Shown: positions 17,817-27,138, counted from the first letter of the stretch. The stretch is 64,000 bases of DNA from Cribrihabitans_A pelagius (GCF_048820915.1 NZ_JBMERR010000024.1:8867-72866); one strand, 5' to 3'. Made by a program: numbers and translations. Notes: generated from the letters alone by a model not told the origin.

Positions 17817-20362
17817 ACTTCCGCCGTGGCACCGATCCGGGAGTGGCGGGCGGCCCTGGCCTGCACCAGCTGGCGCTGCAGGGCGGCTGCGGCCAGCCCC
17901 AGGGCGATGCCGCCAAAGACCGCAAGCGCGTCGTTCATCGGGCCGCGGCCGTCCAGCCCGGCCAATGGCATCAGCAGCTCGGGCACGAAACGGTGCAGCA
18001 GGTAGATCGGGAAAGCCGCCTGCGCCAGCCGCATCACCGGGCGCATCACCAGCCGCGGCAGTGGCAGCCGGGGGATAAACAGCAGCCCGGCAATCAGCGC
18101 CAGAAGCCACATGTACTTGATCCAGCCGCCGTACCAGTTGCCGCCCAGATAGGCCGCGCCGGGCATGATCACGCAGGCGGCGCCCAGCACCAGAAGCCTT
18201 TGCGTGTTGTGCGTGGCGGCGGTGATGCACCAGCCAAGCGCAAAAAGGTAGAGCACCCACGGCACGGTGAACTGCGCCCGCCCGCCGATATGCCAGAGTT
18301 CCGGCGTGATCAGCCGCAGCGCAACGGCAAAGGACAGCAGCATTAGCCCCGACCGGAACGCCCCCTGCCGCACCAGCCAGCGCCGCACCGCGGGCACTGC
18401 GAAAGGTGCCGCGACCAGCAGAGTCATCTGCACATAGGCCTCCACGAACCAGTAGAGATAGGGCAGCATCAGGTGGGTCTCGGGCAGGGTGAAGGCGAAA
18501 TTCCCGGTTAGAAAGACCGAGGCCCAGGGTACCTGCTGCCAAGCCAGCGCGTAGGCCGCGACGATCAGGTAATACGGCAGCAGAACAGCTGCCACCGGTT
18601 TCAGGAAGCCAGCCAAATCGCCGGATTTCAGAGCTTCCCAGCGGTAGCCCGCAACGCTCATCCCCATTAGGATGACCATCGCGGCCGCGCCGCCGTAAAC
18701 CGGCCAGTGGGTCTGATGCGCGGTCACCACGGCGAGGATCGCGATCACCCGCGCCACCAGGTCAAAGGGCAGAGAAGGGGCCTTCGCGGGGGCGGCGCGC
18801 TCCAGTTCGGCCACGGTCATATCTTCCCAGCCCGCAGGCGCGCCGCCGAGGCGTTCGTCCAGCGCCAGCGACAGCTCCACATGGCGCAGCGAGTCGCCAC
18901 CCAGCGCGGCGAAACTGTCATTGCGGCCAACGGTTTGCGGGGCAAAAGCGGCCTGGAACGCGGAGAGCACGTCCTTCGCGCGCCGGGCCGGAGCCGCCTG
19001 TGCCTTCAGCGCGGGGTAGTCCACCTTGCCATTGGCGCGCCGCGGCAGGGTCTTGCGAAAAATCACGGAAAAGTGCTGAGCGCCGATTCCGGTGAGCGCG
19101 GCGGCGCGGGCGGCGATGGCCTCCGGCGCTTGGTCCCGGGTGCCGGCGATTGCAATGAACAGGCCCTTGTCGTCCCCCCAGACCGCGGCCTCCAGGTTTT
19201 CGGCAGCCAGCGCGCGCTCCACTGCGTCGTGGCCGATGCGCAGGCCTGCAATCTTGGACATGCGGGAGAGCCGCCCGGTGATGTGGTAGAGCCCGCCGGC
19301 ATCGCGCCGGGCGAGATCGCCGGTGGCCAGCTCCTCCAATTCGGGGCCGCGGGTCAGGTCGGCGGCGGTTTCGGCATAGCCCATCATCACGTTCGGGCCG
19401 CGGTAGACCAGTTCGCCCTCGCCCTCGGCCGCGGTAACTTCGCAGCCTGCTGCATCGCGCAGCAAAAGGCGGCCGCCGGGCACCGCGCGGCCCGCGGCAC
19501 CGGCCGCGGTGATTGCCAGTTCCGGTGGCAGGTAGCTGATGCGGGCGGTGGCCTCGGTCTGCCCGTACATCACGAAGAAGCGGCCGCCGCGGTTCTGCAT
19601 CCGGGCGGCCCAGGCGCGCACCTGTTCCGGCGCCATTGCGCCGCCTGCGACGGTCAGCGTGTTCAGCTGTTCCGGCAGGGCGCCGGCCAGGTCCGTGCTC
19701 TCCAGCAGCTTGAAGTGATGCGGCACTCCGGCGAAGCTGGTAGCGCCCGAAGCCTCAAGTGCCGCCGCAAAGCCCGGCTCCAGCACCGAGCCGGGGGCGA
19801 GCCACAGGCTTGCGCCGCTGGCCAGATGCGAATGCAGCACCGACAGCCCGTAGGAGTAATGCAGCGGCAGGATTAGCGCCGCCCTGTCCTCTGGAGTGAG
19901 GCCGAGGTATTGCGCGATGGCGCGGGCGTTGGCTGCGGCTGCCGCGGCAGACAGGCGCACGCCGCGGCCGTGGCCGGTGCTGCCCGAGGTTTGCAGCAGC
20001 AGTGCCAGGTCCGGGTGCAGCCTGGCTGCCTCATGCGCGTGGGCCTGCAACTGCCAGCGCCCGGCTTCGCGCTGGAAGCTGACGGCGGGGCGGAAGCGTT
20101 CGGCCAGGCGGGCGGCGGTTTCTGCATCGGCCGCGGGCAGCGGCATCACCGCATGGCCCGCCGCCAGCGCGCCGAGATAGGCGATGATCGCCTGAGGATC
20201 GGCCGCGGCCTCCACCGCGATCAGCCCGCGGTTCCGCGGCAGCTGGCGGGCGAACTGGCCCGCGGCCTCGGCCAGGCCGGCATAGGTCAGGATCTCGCCG
20301 TGGGCGGTGATCAGGCAGGGACGGGCGCCAAACGCGCGCAATGCGGCAAGGTCGAAAAACAT
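17813..20362 (-). CDS. adenylation-carrier-membrane acyltransferase fusion
   Basis: An 849-aa protein. Residues about 1-455 are an AMP-forming adenylation domain: P-loop LLLQTSGSTGHGRGV (125-134, the usual Lys replaced by Arg), MYGQTEATARISYLP, TGDLARRD, GRLSRMSKIAGLRI and catalytic Lys446 in LPRRANGKVDYP. Residues about 460-530 are a phosphopantetheine carrier with Ser491 in LGGDSLRHVEL. Residues about 535-835 are a polytopic membrane domain of about ten helices resembling acyltransferase-3 proteins. The parts suggest activation of an amino or fatty acid as adenylate, loading on the carrier and transfer by the membrane domain. The logic recalls DltA-DltC-DltB, but on one chain and with another type of acyltransferase. 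ATG 20362 has AAGGAG upstream. Confidence 0.82.
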   Translation of the reverse strand: MFFDLAALRAFGARPCLITAHGEILTYAGLAEAAGQFARQLPRNRGLIAVEAAADPQAIIAYLGALAAGHAVMPLPAADAETAARLAERFRPAVSFQREAGRWQLQAHAHEAARLHPDLALLLQTSGSTGHGRGVRLSAAAAAANARAIAQYLGLTPEDRAALILPLHYSYGLSVLHSHLASGASLWLAPGSVLEPGFAAALEASGATSFAGVPHHFKLLESTDLAGALPEQLNTLTVAGGAMAPEQVRAWAARMQNRGGRFFVMYGQTEATARISYLPPELAITAAGAAGRAVPGGRLLLRDAAGCEVTAAEGEGELVYRGPNVMMGYAETAADLTRGPELEELATGDLARRDAGGLYHITGRLSRMSKIAGLRIGHDAVERALAAENLEAAVWGDDKGLFIAIAGTRDQAPEAIAARAAALTGIGAQHFSVIFRKTLPRRANGKVDYPALKAQAAPARRAKDVLSAFQAAFAPQTVGRNDSFAALGGDSLRHVELSLALDERLGGAPAGWEDMTVAELERAAPAKAPSLPFDLVARVIAILAVVTAHQTHWPVYGGAAAMVILMGMSVAGYRWEALKSGDLAGFLKPVAAVLLPYYLIVAAYALAWQQVPWASVFLTGNFAFTLPETHLMLPYLYWFVEAYVQMTLLVAAPFAVPAVRRWLVRQGAFRSGLMLLSFAVALRLITPELWHIGGRAQFTVPWVLYLFALGWCITAATHNTQRLLVLGAACVIMPGAAYLGGNWYGGWIKYMWLLALIAGLLFIPRLPLPRLVMRPVMRLAQAAFPIYLLHRFVPELLMPLAGLDGRGPMNDALAVFGGIALGLAAAALQRQLVQARAARHSRIGATAEV

Positions 20363-20595
20363 CGGCAACTCCTTCGAGCCCGCCGCGTAAAATTGTTTAC
20401 TTCTTTTGTCAATTATATTCCGGGCTTTGATCGGCGCCTCACGCCGCCGCGGCGGCAACGGTTGTGGCGAGGCAACTGACAGAAGCCTGCACCTGCCCGG
20501 TCTTGCGCCGGCCGTGGCCTCCGCACCAGCAAGTCCGGAACCCTCCAGCACAGGAAGGGCGTTGGGACAGAGAACGATATTGCAAGGAGGCTCTT

Positions 20596-21441
20596 ATGAG
20601 TTATGCCCGTTTTGCCGCGATGATCGTGACTTCAGTCATCGTCATGTTCATCCTCATGTATTTGAACACCTACGCGTGGGAGCACCTCTTCTTCAGCGAA
20701 ACCCGGGCCTATATGGCGGTGCTGATGGGTGCCGCGATGGCTTTCGTTATGCTGGGTTACATGGCGGCGATGTATTCCAGCCGCGCCATCAACATCGCCA
20801 TTTTCGCAGGCAGCGCCGTGGTCTTTGCGGTTTCGCTATGGCTGGTGCGCAGTCAGGCCACAGTGGGCGGTGAAAGTTACATGCGGGCGATGATTCCGCA
20901 TCATTCGATCGCCGTGATGACATCGGAACGGGCCGGAATCCGCGATGCCCGCGTGAAGAAGATGGCGGATGGCATCATCGCCGCGCAGCAAAAGGAAATC
21001 GCCGAAATGCGCGCACTGATTGCCGATCTCGAGGCCGGCAATGTAGTGACCAGCATATACGAGGACCAGGCGCCGCGTCCGGGTACCGTGGCCGACGCGC
21101 TGGCAAACACCTTGCTGGCGGATCTCGACCCTGTTCCTCTGACGGAAAGCGAGGCGCGCCAAGTGCTGCCGGACGACGCGTTCTGCACCTTCCGCCGCAC
21201 CGCGGCCGCCGAGCCGATCCTCTGGGCAACCGAGAGCGGCACGACCGCAGCCGCAAAGCTCAATGGCGTGATCCTGACGCTGGAGCCTGGCGGCCAGCAG
21301 GGCGCGTTCGCCGCCGATGGGATGAGCCTGACGGTAAAGCTGCTCGAGGATCCCGACTGGCGCGCTGACAGCGAGCTGACCTTCGTGCTGGAACCCGGCC
21401 CCACCGCCAGCTACCGCGGTTTCTGGAGCTGCGACGGCTGA
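20596..21441 (+). CDS. membrane-anchored DUF305 protein
   Basis: A 281-aa protein with three N-terminal membrane helices (about residues 6-25, 38-60, 66-85) and a DUF305 domain marked by SYMRAMIPHHSIAVMTSE (His102, His103). DUF305 proteins have a ferritin-like fold, are often found with copper-handling genes and may bind metal through these histidines. About 120 residues with a single C-terminal WSCDG follow the helical part. AAGGAGG stands 5 nt before the ATG. It sits just upstream of copA and cueR, supporting a copper link by context. Confidence 0.82.
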   Translation: MSYARFAAMIVTSVIVMFILMYLNTYAWEHLFFSETRAYMAVLMGAAMAFVMLGYMAAMYSSRAINIAIFAGSAVVFAVSLWLVRSQATVGGESYMRAMIPHHSIAVMTSERAGIRDARVKKMADGIIAAQQKEIAEMRALIADLEAGNVVTSIYEDQAPRPGTVADALANTLLADLDPVPLTESEARQVLPDDAFCTFRRTAAAEPILWATESGTTAAAKLNGVILTLEPGGQQGAFAADGMSLTVKLLEDPDWRADSELTFVLEPGPTASYRGFWSCDG

Positions 21442-21500
21442 AACGAGGCCAGGTTAGGCGGAGGATGGTCATGTTTTTTCGGGGGAGGGGTTGAAGCCCG

Positions 21501-21531
21501 TTGACCTTCCAGTCACTGGAAGCCCTATATC
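21501..21531 (+). promoter_or_regulatory. MerR/CueR-type promoter of copA
   Basis: A -35 TTGACC (21501-21506) and a -10 TATATC (21526-21531) are separated by 19 bp. This over-long spacer is the mark of promoters untwisted by MerR-family activators. Between them lies a perfect 17-bp dyad CTTCCAGTCACTGGAAG (21506-21522), close to the known CueR operator type. It lies 29 bp before the copA ATG, and the linked regulator gene is at 24098. Confidence 0.87.
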
Positions 21532-21559
21532 CGACTCAGGTTCAGACAAGGGTGATGTC

Positions 21560-24076
21560 ATGGCAGAAAATGGGTCCCTCCGGTTTCAGGTCGAGGGAAT
21601 GAGCTGCGCCTCATGTGCGGGCCGCGTGGAGCGGGCGCTCAAGGCTGTGCCACAGGTGCGCGAAGCGGCGGTCAACCTGGCGGGTGAGACCGTGCAGGTA
21701 AGCCACGATGGCGCGGCTTCGGCGGCACAGCTGGCCGCTGTACTGGCAGAGGCCGGATACCCGGTGGCGGATGCCAGCGTGAAGCTGGAGATCCGCAACA
21801 TGAGCTGCGCTTCATGCGTCGGCCGGGTAGAGCGCGCACTGGCGGCGGGCGCCGGGGTCCTGGAAGCTTCAGTGAACCTCGCCGATGAGAGCGCCACCGT
21901 GCGCTACGCTGCGGGCCTCACCACGCCGCAGCAGATCGCTGCGCTCGCGACCGGGGCGGGCTATCCGGCTGAGGTCAGGTCGGAAACGGCAGCCCCGGGG
22001 GCCGCGGCGGACCGCAAGGCGGAGGAGACGCGCCAGCTGGCCCGGCGCACGCTGCTTGCGGCGGTTCTGGCGCTGCCGGTCTTCGTTCTGGAAATGGGCA
22101 GCCACGTGATCCCCGGCATGCATATGTTGGTGGCGCAGACCATCGGCACGCAGACGAGCCATATCCTGCAGTTTCTGCTGACCTCGCTGGTCCTGTTCGG
22201 CCCCGGCCTGCAATTCTACACCCGCGGCTTTCCCGCGCTCCTGAAGGGCGCGCCGGACATGAACTCGCTGGTGGCGCTTGGCACCTCGGCGGCCTATGGC
22301 TTCTCGCTGGTTTCGACCTTCGCGCCGGGGGTGCTGCCGGCGGGCACTGCCAATGTCTATTTCGAGGCGGCGGCCGTGATCGTCGTGCTAATCCTGCTGG
22401 GCCGGATGCTGGAGGCCGGCGCCAAGGGCCGCACTGGTGCCGCGATCCGCAAGCTGGCTGGCTTGCGCGCCAAGACGGCCCGGGTGGAGCGTGACGGCAA
22501 GACCCAGGACCTGCCGGTGGATGAGATCGTCGCTGGCGACATCATCCACGTCCGCCCGGGCGAGAAGATCGCCACCGACGGCGTGGTGCTGAGCGGCGCC
22601 TCCTATGTCGATGAAAGCATGATCACTGGCGAGCCGGTGCCGGTGCAGAAAGGCGAAGGGGCGCCGGTGGTGGGCGCGACCGTCAATGGCACCGGCGCGC
22701 TCACCGTGCGGGCCGAAAAGGTGGGCAGCGACACCATGCTCGCGCAGATCATCCGCATGGTCGAAGAGGCGCAGGGCGCCAAGCTGCCGATTCAGTCTCT
22801 GGTCGACCGGGTGACCGCCTGGTTCGTGCCCGCGGTGATGGCGGTTGCGGCGCTGACCGTGCTGCTCTGGCTGGTGTTCGGACCGGAGCCTGCGCTGAGT
22901 CTTGCGCTGGTCGCCGGGGTGGCGGTGCTTATCATCGCCTGCCCCTGCGCGATGGGGCTGGCAACACCGACCTCGATCATGGTGGGCACTGGCCGCGCGG
23001 CGCAGATGGGCGTGCTGTTCCGCAAGGGCGACGCGCTGCAGCAGCTGCAGGAAAGCACTGTGGTCGCCTTTGACAAGACCGGCACGCTGACCGCGGGCAA
23101 GCCTGCGCTCACCGATCTGATTACCGCGCCGGACCATGCCGAGGAGAATGTGCTGCGGCTGGTGGCAGCGGTGGAAAGCCGCTCGGAGCACCCTATCGCC
23201 CGCGCCATCGTGGAGGCCGCCGCAGACCGCGGGCTTGAGCTGCCAGCTGTGGAGGATTTCGATTCAATCACCGGCTACGGGGTCCGTGCCACTGTGGAAG
23301 GCAAGACGATGCTGATCGGTGCCGACCGGTTGATGGTGCGCGAAGGCGTGGAGCTTGGCGCGCTGGCAGAGCAGGGTGCCGGCTTGGCCGAACAGGGGCT
23401 GACACCGCTCTATGCCGCGATTGATGGCGCCATTGCCGCGGTCATCGCCGTCGCCGACCCGGTCAAACCCGCGACGCCTCATGCGATCAAGGCTCTGCAC
23501 GGTCTGGGGCTGAAGGTCGCGATGATCACCGGCGACAACGCCGCTACCGCCCGCGCCATCGCGGACAAGCTGGACATCGATCACGTGGTGGCCGAGGTGC
23601 TGCCCGAGGGCAAGGTCGCCGCGCTGGAGGAACTTCGTGCAGGCGGCGGCAAGCTGGCCTTTGTCGGGGACGGCATCAATGACGCGCCGGCACTGGCAGC
23701 GGCGGACGTGGGCATTGCCATTGGCACTGGCACCGATGTGGCGATCGAGACCGCCGATGTGGTGCTGATGTCGGGCGAGCTGAGCGGCGTCGTCAACGCC
23801 ATCCGCGTCAGCCAGCGCAGCATGCGCAATATCCGGGAGAACCTGTTTTGGGCCTTCGGCTACAATGTGCTGCTGATCCCGGTGGCTGCTGGCGCGCTGT
23901 ACCCCTTTGGCGGGCCGCTGCTGTCGCCGGTGCTGGCGGCCGGCGCGATGGCGCTGTCCAGCGTCTTCGTGCTGAGCAACGCACTGCGGCTGCGCTGGAT
24001 CCGCCCCGCGCTGGCGCGCCCCGGCACCGAAGGGGCCAGCGAGGCCGCGGGCCTGCGCACGGCACCCGCGCAATAA
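21560..24076 (+). CDS. copA: Cu(I)-exporting P1B-type ATPase CopA
   Basis: An 838-aa copper pump. Two N-terminal heavy-metal-associated domains carry GMSCASC (Cys16, Cys19) and NMSCASC (Cys83, Cys86). The core has eight predicted helices, the TGEPVPV actuator loop, the ion-binding CPC at 461-463 (IACPCAMGLATP), phosphorylated Asp505 in DKTGT, and the hinge GDGINDAPAL. It exports Cu(I) from the cytoplasm to the periplasm. Start 21560 is chosen because the longer frame would begin inside the MerR-type promoter. It is followed 21 bp later by its likely regulator. Confidence 0.95.
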   Translation: MAENGSLRFQVEGMSCASCAGRVERALKAVPQVREAAVNLAGETVQVSHDGAASAAQLAAVLAEAGYPVADASVKLEIRNMSCASCVGRVERALAAGAGVLEASVNLADESATVRYAAGLTTPQQIAALATGAGYPAEVRSETAAPGAAADRKAEETRQLARRTLLAAVLALPVFVLEMGSHVIPGMHMLVAQTIGTQTSHILQFLLTSLVLFGPGLQFYTRGFPALLKGAPDMNSLVALGTSAAYGFSLVSTFAPGVLPAGTANVYFEAAAVIVVLILLGRMLEAGAKGRTGAAIRKLAGLRAKTARVERDGKTQDLPVDEIVAGDIIHVRPGEKIATDGVVLSGASYVDESMITGEPVPVQKGEGAPVVGATVNGTGALTVRAEKVGSDTMLAQIIRMVEEAQGAKLPIQSLVDRVTAWFVPAVMAVAALTVLLWLVFGPEPALSLALVAGVAVLIIACPCAMGLATPTSIMVGTGRAAQMGVLFRKGDALQQLQESTVVAFDKTGTLTAGKPALTDLITAPDHAEENVLRLVAAVESRSEHPIARAIVEAAADRGLELPAVEDFDSITGYGVRATVEGKTMLIGADRLMVREGVELGALAEQGAGLAEQGLTPLYAAIDGAIAAVIAVADPVKPATPHAIKALHGLGLKVAMITGDNAATARAIADKLDIDHVVAEVLPEGKVAALEELRAGGGKLAFVGDGINDAPALAAADVGIAIGTGTDVAIETADVVLMSGELSGVVNAIRVSQRSMRNIRENLFWAFGYNVLLIPVAAGALYPFGGPLLSPVLAAGAMALSSVFVLSNALRLRWIRPALARPGTEGASEAAGLRTAPAQ

Positions 24077-24097
24077 GCGGCAGGAAAGGAGAAAGCG

Positions 24098-24499
24098 ATG
24101 AATATCGGTGACGTGTCCAAACACTCCGGCCTGCCGGCCAAAACCATCCGCTATTACGAGGATATCGGCTTCATACAACCCCGCCGCGGCGCCAACGGCT
24201 ACCGCGCCTTCGACGAGAAGGAGCTGCACCGGCTTCTCTTCATCGGCCGGGCGCGCTCGCTGGGCTTCACCATCGAAGACTGCCGACACCTGCTGGCGCT
24301 TTATGACGACAAGACGCGCGCCAGTGCGGATGTGAAGCGGGTGGCGGAGCAAACGCTGGAGGAGATCGACGCCAAGATCGCAGGGCTCAAAGAAATGCGC
24401 GCGACGCTGGCCTCCCTGGTGCAGAAATGCGCAGGCGACGAGCGGCCGGATTGCCCCATCCTGGAGAAACTGACCGTGCCGCCGCGCTCTGGCAACTGA
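24098..24499 (+). CDS. cueR: CueR-like MerR-family copper regulator
   Basis: A 133-aa MerR-family activator. The wHTH is MNIGDVSKHSGLPAKTIRYYEDIG, then the dimerisation helix, then a metal loop with Cys111 and Cys119 (CAGDERPDC). That spacing matches the Cu(I)-binding cysteines of E. coli CueR (112 and 120). It should activate the 19-bp-spacer promoter of copA when copper rises. GGAAAGGAG lies upstream of the ATG. copA and cueR form one transcription unit, so the regulator is probably autoregulated. Confidence 0.92.
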   Translation: MNIGDVSKHSGLPAKTIRYYEDIGFIQPRRGANGYRAFDEKELHRLLFIGRARSLGFTIEDCRHLLALYDDKTRASADVKRVAEQTLEEIDAKIAGLKEMRATLASLVQKCAGDERPDCPILEKLTVPPRSGN

Positions 24500-24505
24500 C
24501 CGGGG

Positions 24506-24530
24506 GGCGGGCGGCTTTCAGCCGCCCGCC
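24506..24530. terminator. strong hairpin between convergent cueR and lysR
   Basis: A perfect 11-bp stem GGCGGGCGGCT / AGCCGCCCGCC has a TTC loop, placed between the converging ends of cueR and the LysR gene and overlapping the last codons of the latter. No U-run follows on either strand, so its role as a bidirectional terminator is inferred from position and stability. Confidence 0.5.
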
Positions 24531-25435
24531 TCGCCGCGCCGGAAGGCCGCCAGCCCGTGTTTTACCGCATAGTCGACGAACAACCGGATTTTCGGATCCT
24601 GCAGCTTGCGGTGCGGGTAAAGACAGCCGAAGGTCGTGGCCACCGGCGGCGTCTGCGGCAGCACCTCGGTCAGGCGGCCGTCCCTCAGATGCGCGGCAAC
24701 ATCGAAGCGCGGCTTGTTGACGATGCCGCGCCCGTCCAGCGCCCAGGCGGTCAGCACGTCGCTGTCGTCGGCATCGTATTTGCCTGAGACCTCGAACTTG
24801 CGCGGGCCTTCGGGGGTTTCCAGCATCCAGTAATATTCCGGCGAGCGCGGATAGCGCAGCAGCAGGCAATTGTGGCGGCCGATCAGATCCTCAGGCAACT
24901 GCGGTGTGCCGAAGCGCTCCAGATAGGAGGGCGCGGCGCAGAGGACGCGGGCGCAATCGGCGATCTTGCGCATTTTCAGGTTGGAATCATGCGGCACCCC
25001 GATGAAGAAAGCGACGTCCAGCCCGTCGGCCAGGATATCCACCTTGCGGTCGGACATGCGCATGCGGATCTCAGTCGCCGGGTAGTCCTCGACAAAGCCG
25101 GGCACCAAAGGTGCGATAATGCGGCGGCCGACGCCGAGGGGCGCGGTAACGCGGATCACCCCGCGCGGCGCTTCCGAGAAATGCGCCACCACCGATTCGG
25201 CGTCCTCAATCGATTCGAGCACCTTCTTGGCCTCGGCATAGAACAGTTTTCCCACCTCGGTTGGCGTCAGCGAGCGGGTGGTGCGGTTGAACAGCCGCAC
25301 GCCAAGGTGTTTTTCCAGCTCCTTGATGCGCTTGCTGGCCACCGCCGGCGTCAGCCGCAAGTCGCGCCCGCCCGAGGTGATGCTGCCCAGTTCGACAACC
25401 CGGGTGAAGACCCTGAGCGATTCCAGATATGACAT
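24518..25435 (-). CDS. LysR-family regulator divergent from xdhABC
   Basis: A 305-aa LysR-type regulator. Its HTH begins MSYLESLRVFTRVVELG and continues LTPAVASKRIKELEKHLGVRLFNRTTRSL. The effector domain has GVIRVTAPLGVGRRIIAPLVP. It is divergent from xdhA with a perfect 19-bp palindrome in the gap, so it very probably controls xanthine dehydrogenase genes. Its effector may be a purine. It is closely similar to the LysR gene at 36485, next to urate oxidase. Confidence 0.88.
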   Translation of the reverse strand: MSYLESLRVFTRVVELGSITSGGRDLRLTPAVASKRIKELEKHLGVRLFNRTTRSLTPTEVGKLFYAEAKKVLESIEDAESVVAHFSEAPRGVIRVTAPLGVGRRIIAPLVPGFVEDYPATEIRMRMSDRKVDILADGLDVAFFIGVPHDSNLKMRKIADCARVLCAAPSYLERFGTPQLPEDLIGRHNCLLLRYPRSPEYYWMLETPEGPRKFEVSGKYDADDSDVLTAWALDGRGIVNKPRFDVAAHLRDGRLTEVLPQTPPVATTFGCLYPHRKLQDPKIRLFVDYAVKHGLAAFRRGEAGG

Positions 25436-25549
25436 GGTTAACGGTCCTTTAGCTGCCCGGCAGAGGCGCGCCGGAGGCCCGGGCGCGAGGGATATTCAGG
25501 CGAGTCTGACCCTGGCTGGCGCCGGTTGGGCACTCTCTAGCTTATCCAT

Positions 25550-25568
25550 TTTCAACACGGTGTTGAAA
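25550..25568. promoter_or_regulatory. perfect palindrome, likely LysR operator of xdhA
   Basis: TTTCAACAC-G-GTGTTGAAA is a perfect 9+1+9 dyad. It contains the T-N11-A pattern of LysR sites and lies in the 227-bp gap between the divergent lysR and xdhA, 94 bp before the xdhA ATG. That distance is normal for a LysR recognition site. Confidence 0.65.
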
Positions 25569-25662
25569 GCCTTTCGCGATTGGGCCCGTTAACCGTGGCA
25601 GTCGGACAGGGTAAAAATGACATAAGCGGGCTCAAGCGGCCCACAGACATTCGGGAGGCCAG

Positions 25663-27126
25663 ATGGCACATCAAACCGACATCCGCTTTCTTCTGAACGG
25701 CAAGGACATCGTGCTGGGGGACGTGAAGGCAACAACCACTTTGCTGGATTTCCTGCGGCTGGAGCAACGCCTGACCGGCACCAAGGAAGGCTGTGCCGAG
25801 GGCGACTGCGGCGCCTGCACCGTGCTGGTGGGACGGCTTCAGGGCGGCCAGCTGCGCTATGAGGCGGTGAATGCCTGCATCCGTTTTCTGGCGTCGCTCA
25901 ACGGCTGCCATGTGGTGACAGTTGAGCATCTGTCCGGCCCGAACGGGCGGCTGCATCCGGTGCAGCAGGCGATGGTGGAATATCACGGCAGCCAGTGCGG
26001 TTTCTGCACCCCGGGTTTCGTGATGTCGCTCTATGCGCTGTGGATGGAAAACCCGCAGCCGACAGAGACTGAAGTTGAAACCGCCGTGCAGGGCAACCTC
26101 TGCCGCTGCACCGGTTATGAACCGATCGTGCGGGCTGCGCTGGCGGTGAACCGGTACGGCACCCCGGCCAATGACTATCTGACCACCGAGCGCGAGAGCC
26201 TGACCGCCAAGCTGCAGGCGATCCGGCCGGAAACCCGCGTTGTGACCGGCCCCGAGGACGACCGCGCAATCCTGCCGCTGGACGCGGCGGATCTGGCGCA
26301 GGTCCTGGCAGAGAACCCCAAGGCGACCATCGTCGCGGGCGCCACCGATGTCGGCCTGTGGGTTACCAAATTCATGAAGCCGATCTCTCCGGTGGTGTTT
26401 GTTGCCCACCTGGAGGAGCTGAAGGCGGTTGAGCTGACCGATGAGGCGCTGACCATCGGTGCCGGCGTCACCTATACCGAAAGCGAAGAAGCGATCCGCG
26501 ATGCTTTCCCGCATCTGAGCGCCTACTGGGACCGCATCGCCGGCTGGCAGGTGCGCAACATGGGCACCATCGGCGGCAATATCGCCAACGGCTCGCCCAT
26601 TGGGGACACCCCGCCGGTGCTGATTTCGCTGGGCGCCGAGGTGACGCTGCAGAAGAAGGGCGGTTCGCGCATCCTGCCGCTGGAAGATTTCTTTATCGAC
26701 TACGGCAAGCAGGACCGCGAGCCCGGTGACTTTGTTGCCTCGATCCGCATCCCGCTGCGCCGGGACGGGCAGATTGATGCCGCCTACAAGATTTCCAAGC
26801 GCCGGGATGAGGATATCTCCTCGGTTGCGGCCGGGGTCAGCGTGGAAGTGGCAGATGGTGTGATCACCGCGGCCCGCATCGCATTCGGCGGCATGGCGGC
26901 AACGCCCAAGCGCGCCGCCGGTGCCGAGGCCGCGCTGGTGGGCCAGCCCTGGGGCGAGGCCGCGTTTGACGCGGCAGCGGAAGCGGTGAAGCAGGACTTC
27001 ACCCCCTTGAGCGACTGGCGCGCCTCTGCGGAGTACCGCGCGCTGACGGCCAGCAACCTGCTGCGCCGGTTCTATCTGGAACATGATGCGGGAACCGCCG
27101 GTGCCGTCCGGCTGGCCGTCGCCTGA
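25663..27126 (+). CDS. xdhA: xanthine dehydrogenase small subunit XdhA
   Basis: A 487-aa subunit with two [2Fe-2S] domains and an FAD domain. The plant-type ferredoxin motif is CAEGDCGACTVLV (Cys44, Cys49, Cys52). The second cluster motif is CGFCTPGFVMS, then CRCTGYEPIV. The FAD domain has ATIVAGATDVGLWV and NMGTIGGNIANGSPIGD. It passes electrons from the molybdenum subunit to NAD+ during hypoxanthine and xanthine oxidation to urate. It is 12 bp upstream of xdhB and forms the bacterial two-subunit arrangement. Confidence 0.95.
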   Translation: MAHQTDIRFLLNGKDIVLGDVKATTTLLDFLRLEQRLTGTKEGCAEGDCGACTVLVGRLQGGQLRYEAVNACIRFLASLNGCHVVTVEHLSGPNGRLHPVQQAMVEYHGSQCGFCTPGFVMSLYALWMENPQPTETEVETAVQGNLCRCTGYEPIVRAALAVNRYGTPANDYLTTERESLTAKLQAIRPETRVVTGPEDDRAILPLDAADLAQVLAENPKATIVAGATDVGLWVTKFMKPISPVVFVAHLEELKAVELTDEALTIGAGVTYTESEEAIRDAFPHLSAYWDRIAGWQVRNMGTIGGNIANGSPIGDTPPVLISLGAEVTLQKKGGSRILPLEDFFIDYGKQDREPGDFVASIRIPLRRDGQIDAAYKISKRRDEDISSVAAGVSVEVADGVITAARIAFGGMAATPKRAAGAEAALVGQPWGEAAFDAAAEAVKQDFTPLSDWRASAEYRALTASNLLRRFYLEHDAGTAGAVRLAVA

Positions 27127-27138
27127 GGAGGATTTGAG

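Noticed and set aside
20384..20412. Possible sigma-70 promoter for the adenylation fusion (TTGACA on the minus strand)
   Set aside because: The -35 is perfect but no acceptable -10 occurs 16-18 bp downstream, so I did not list it.
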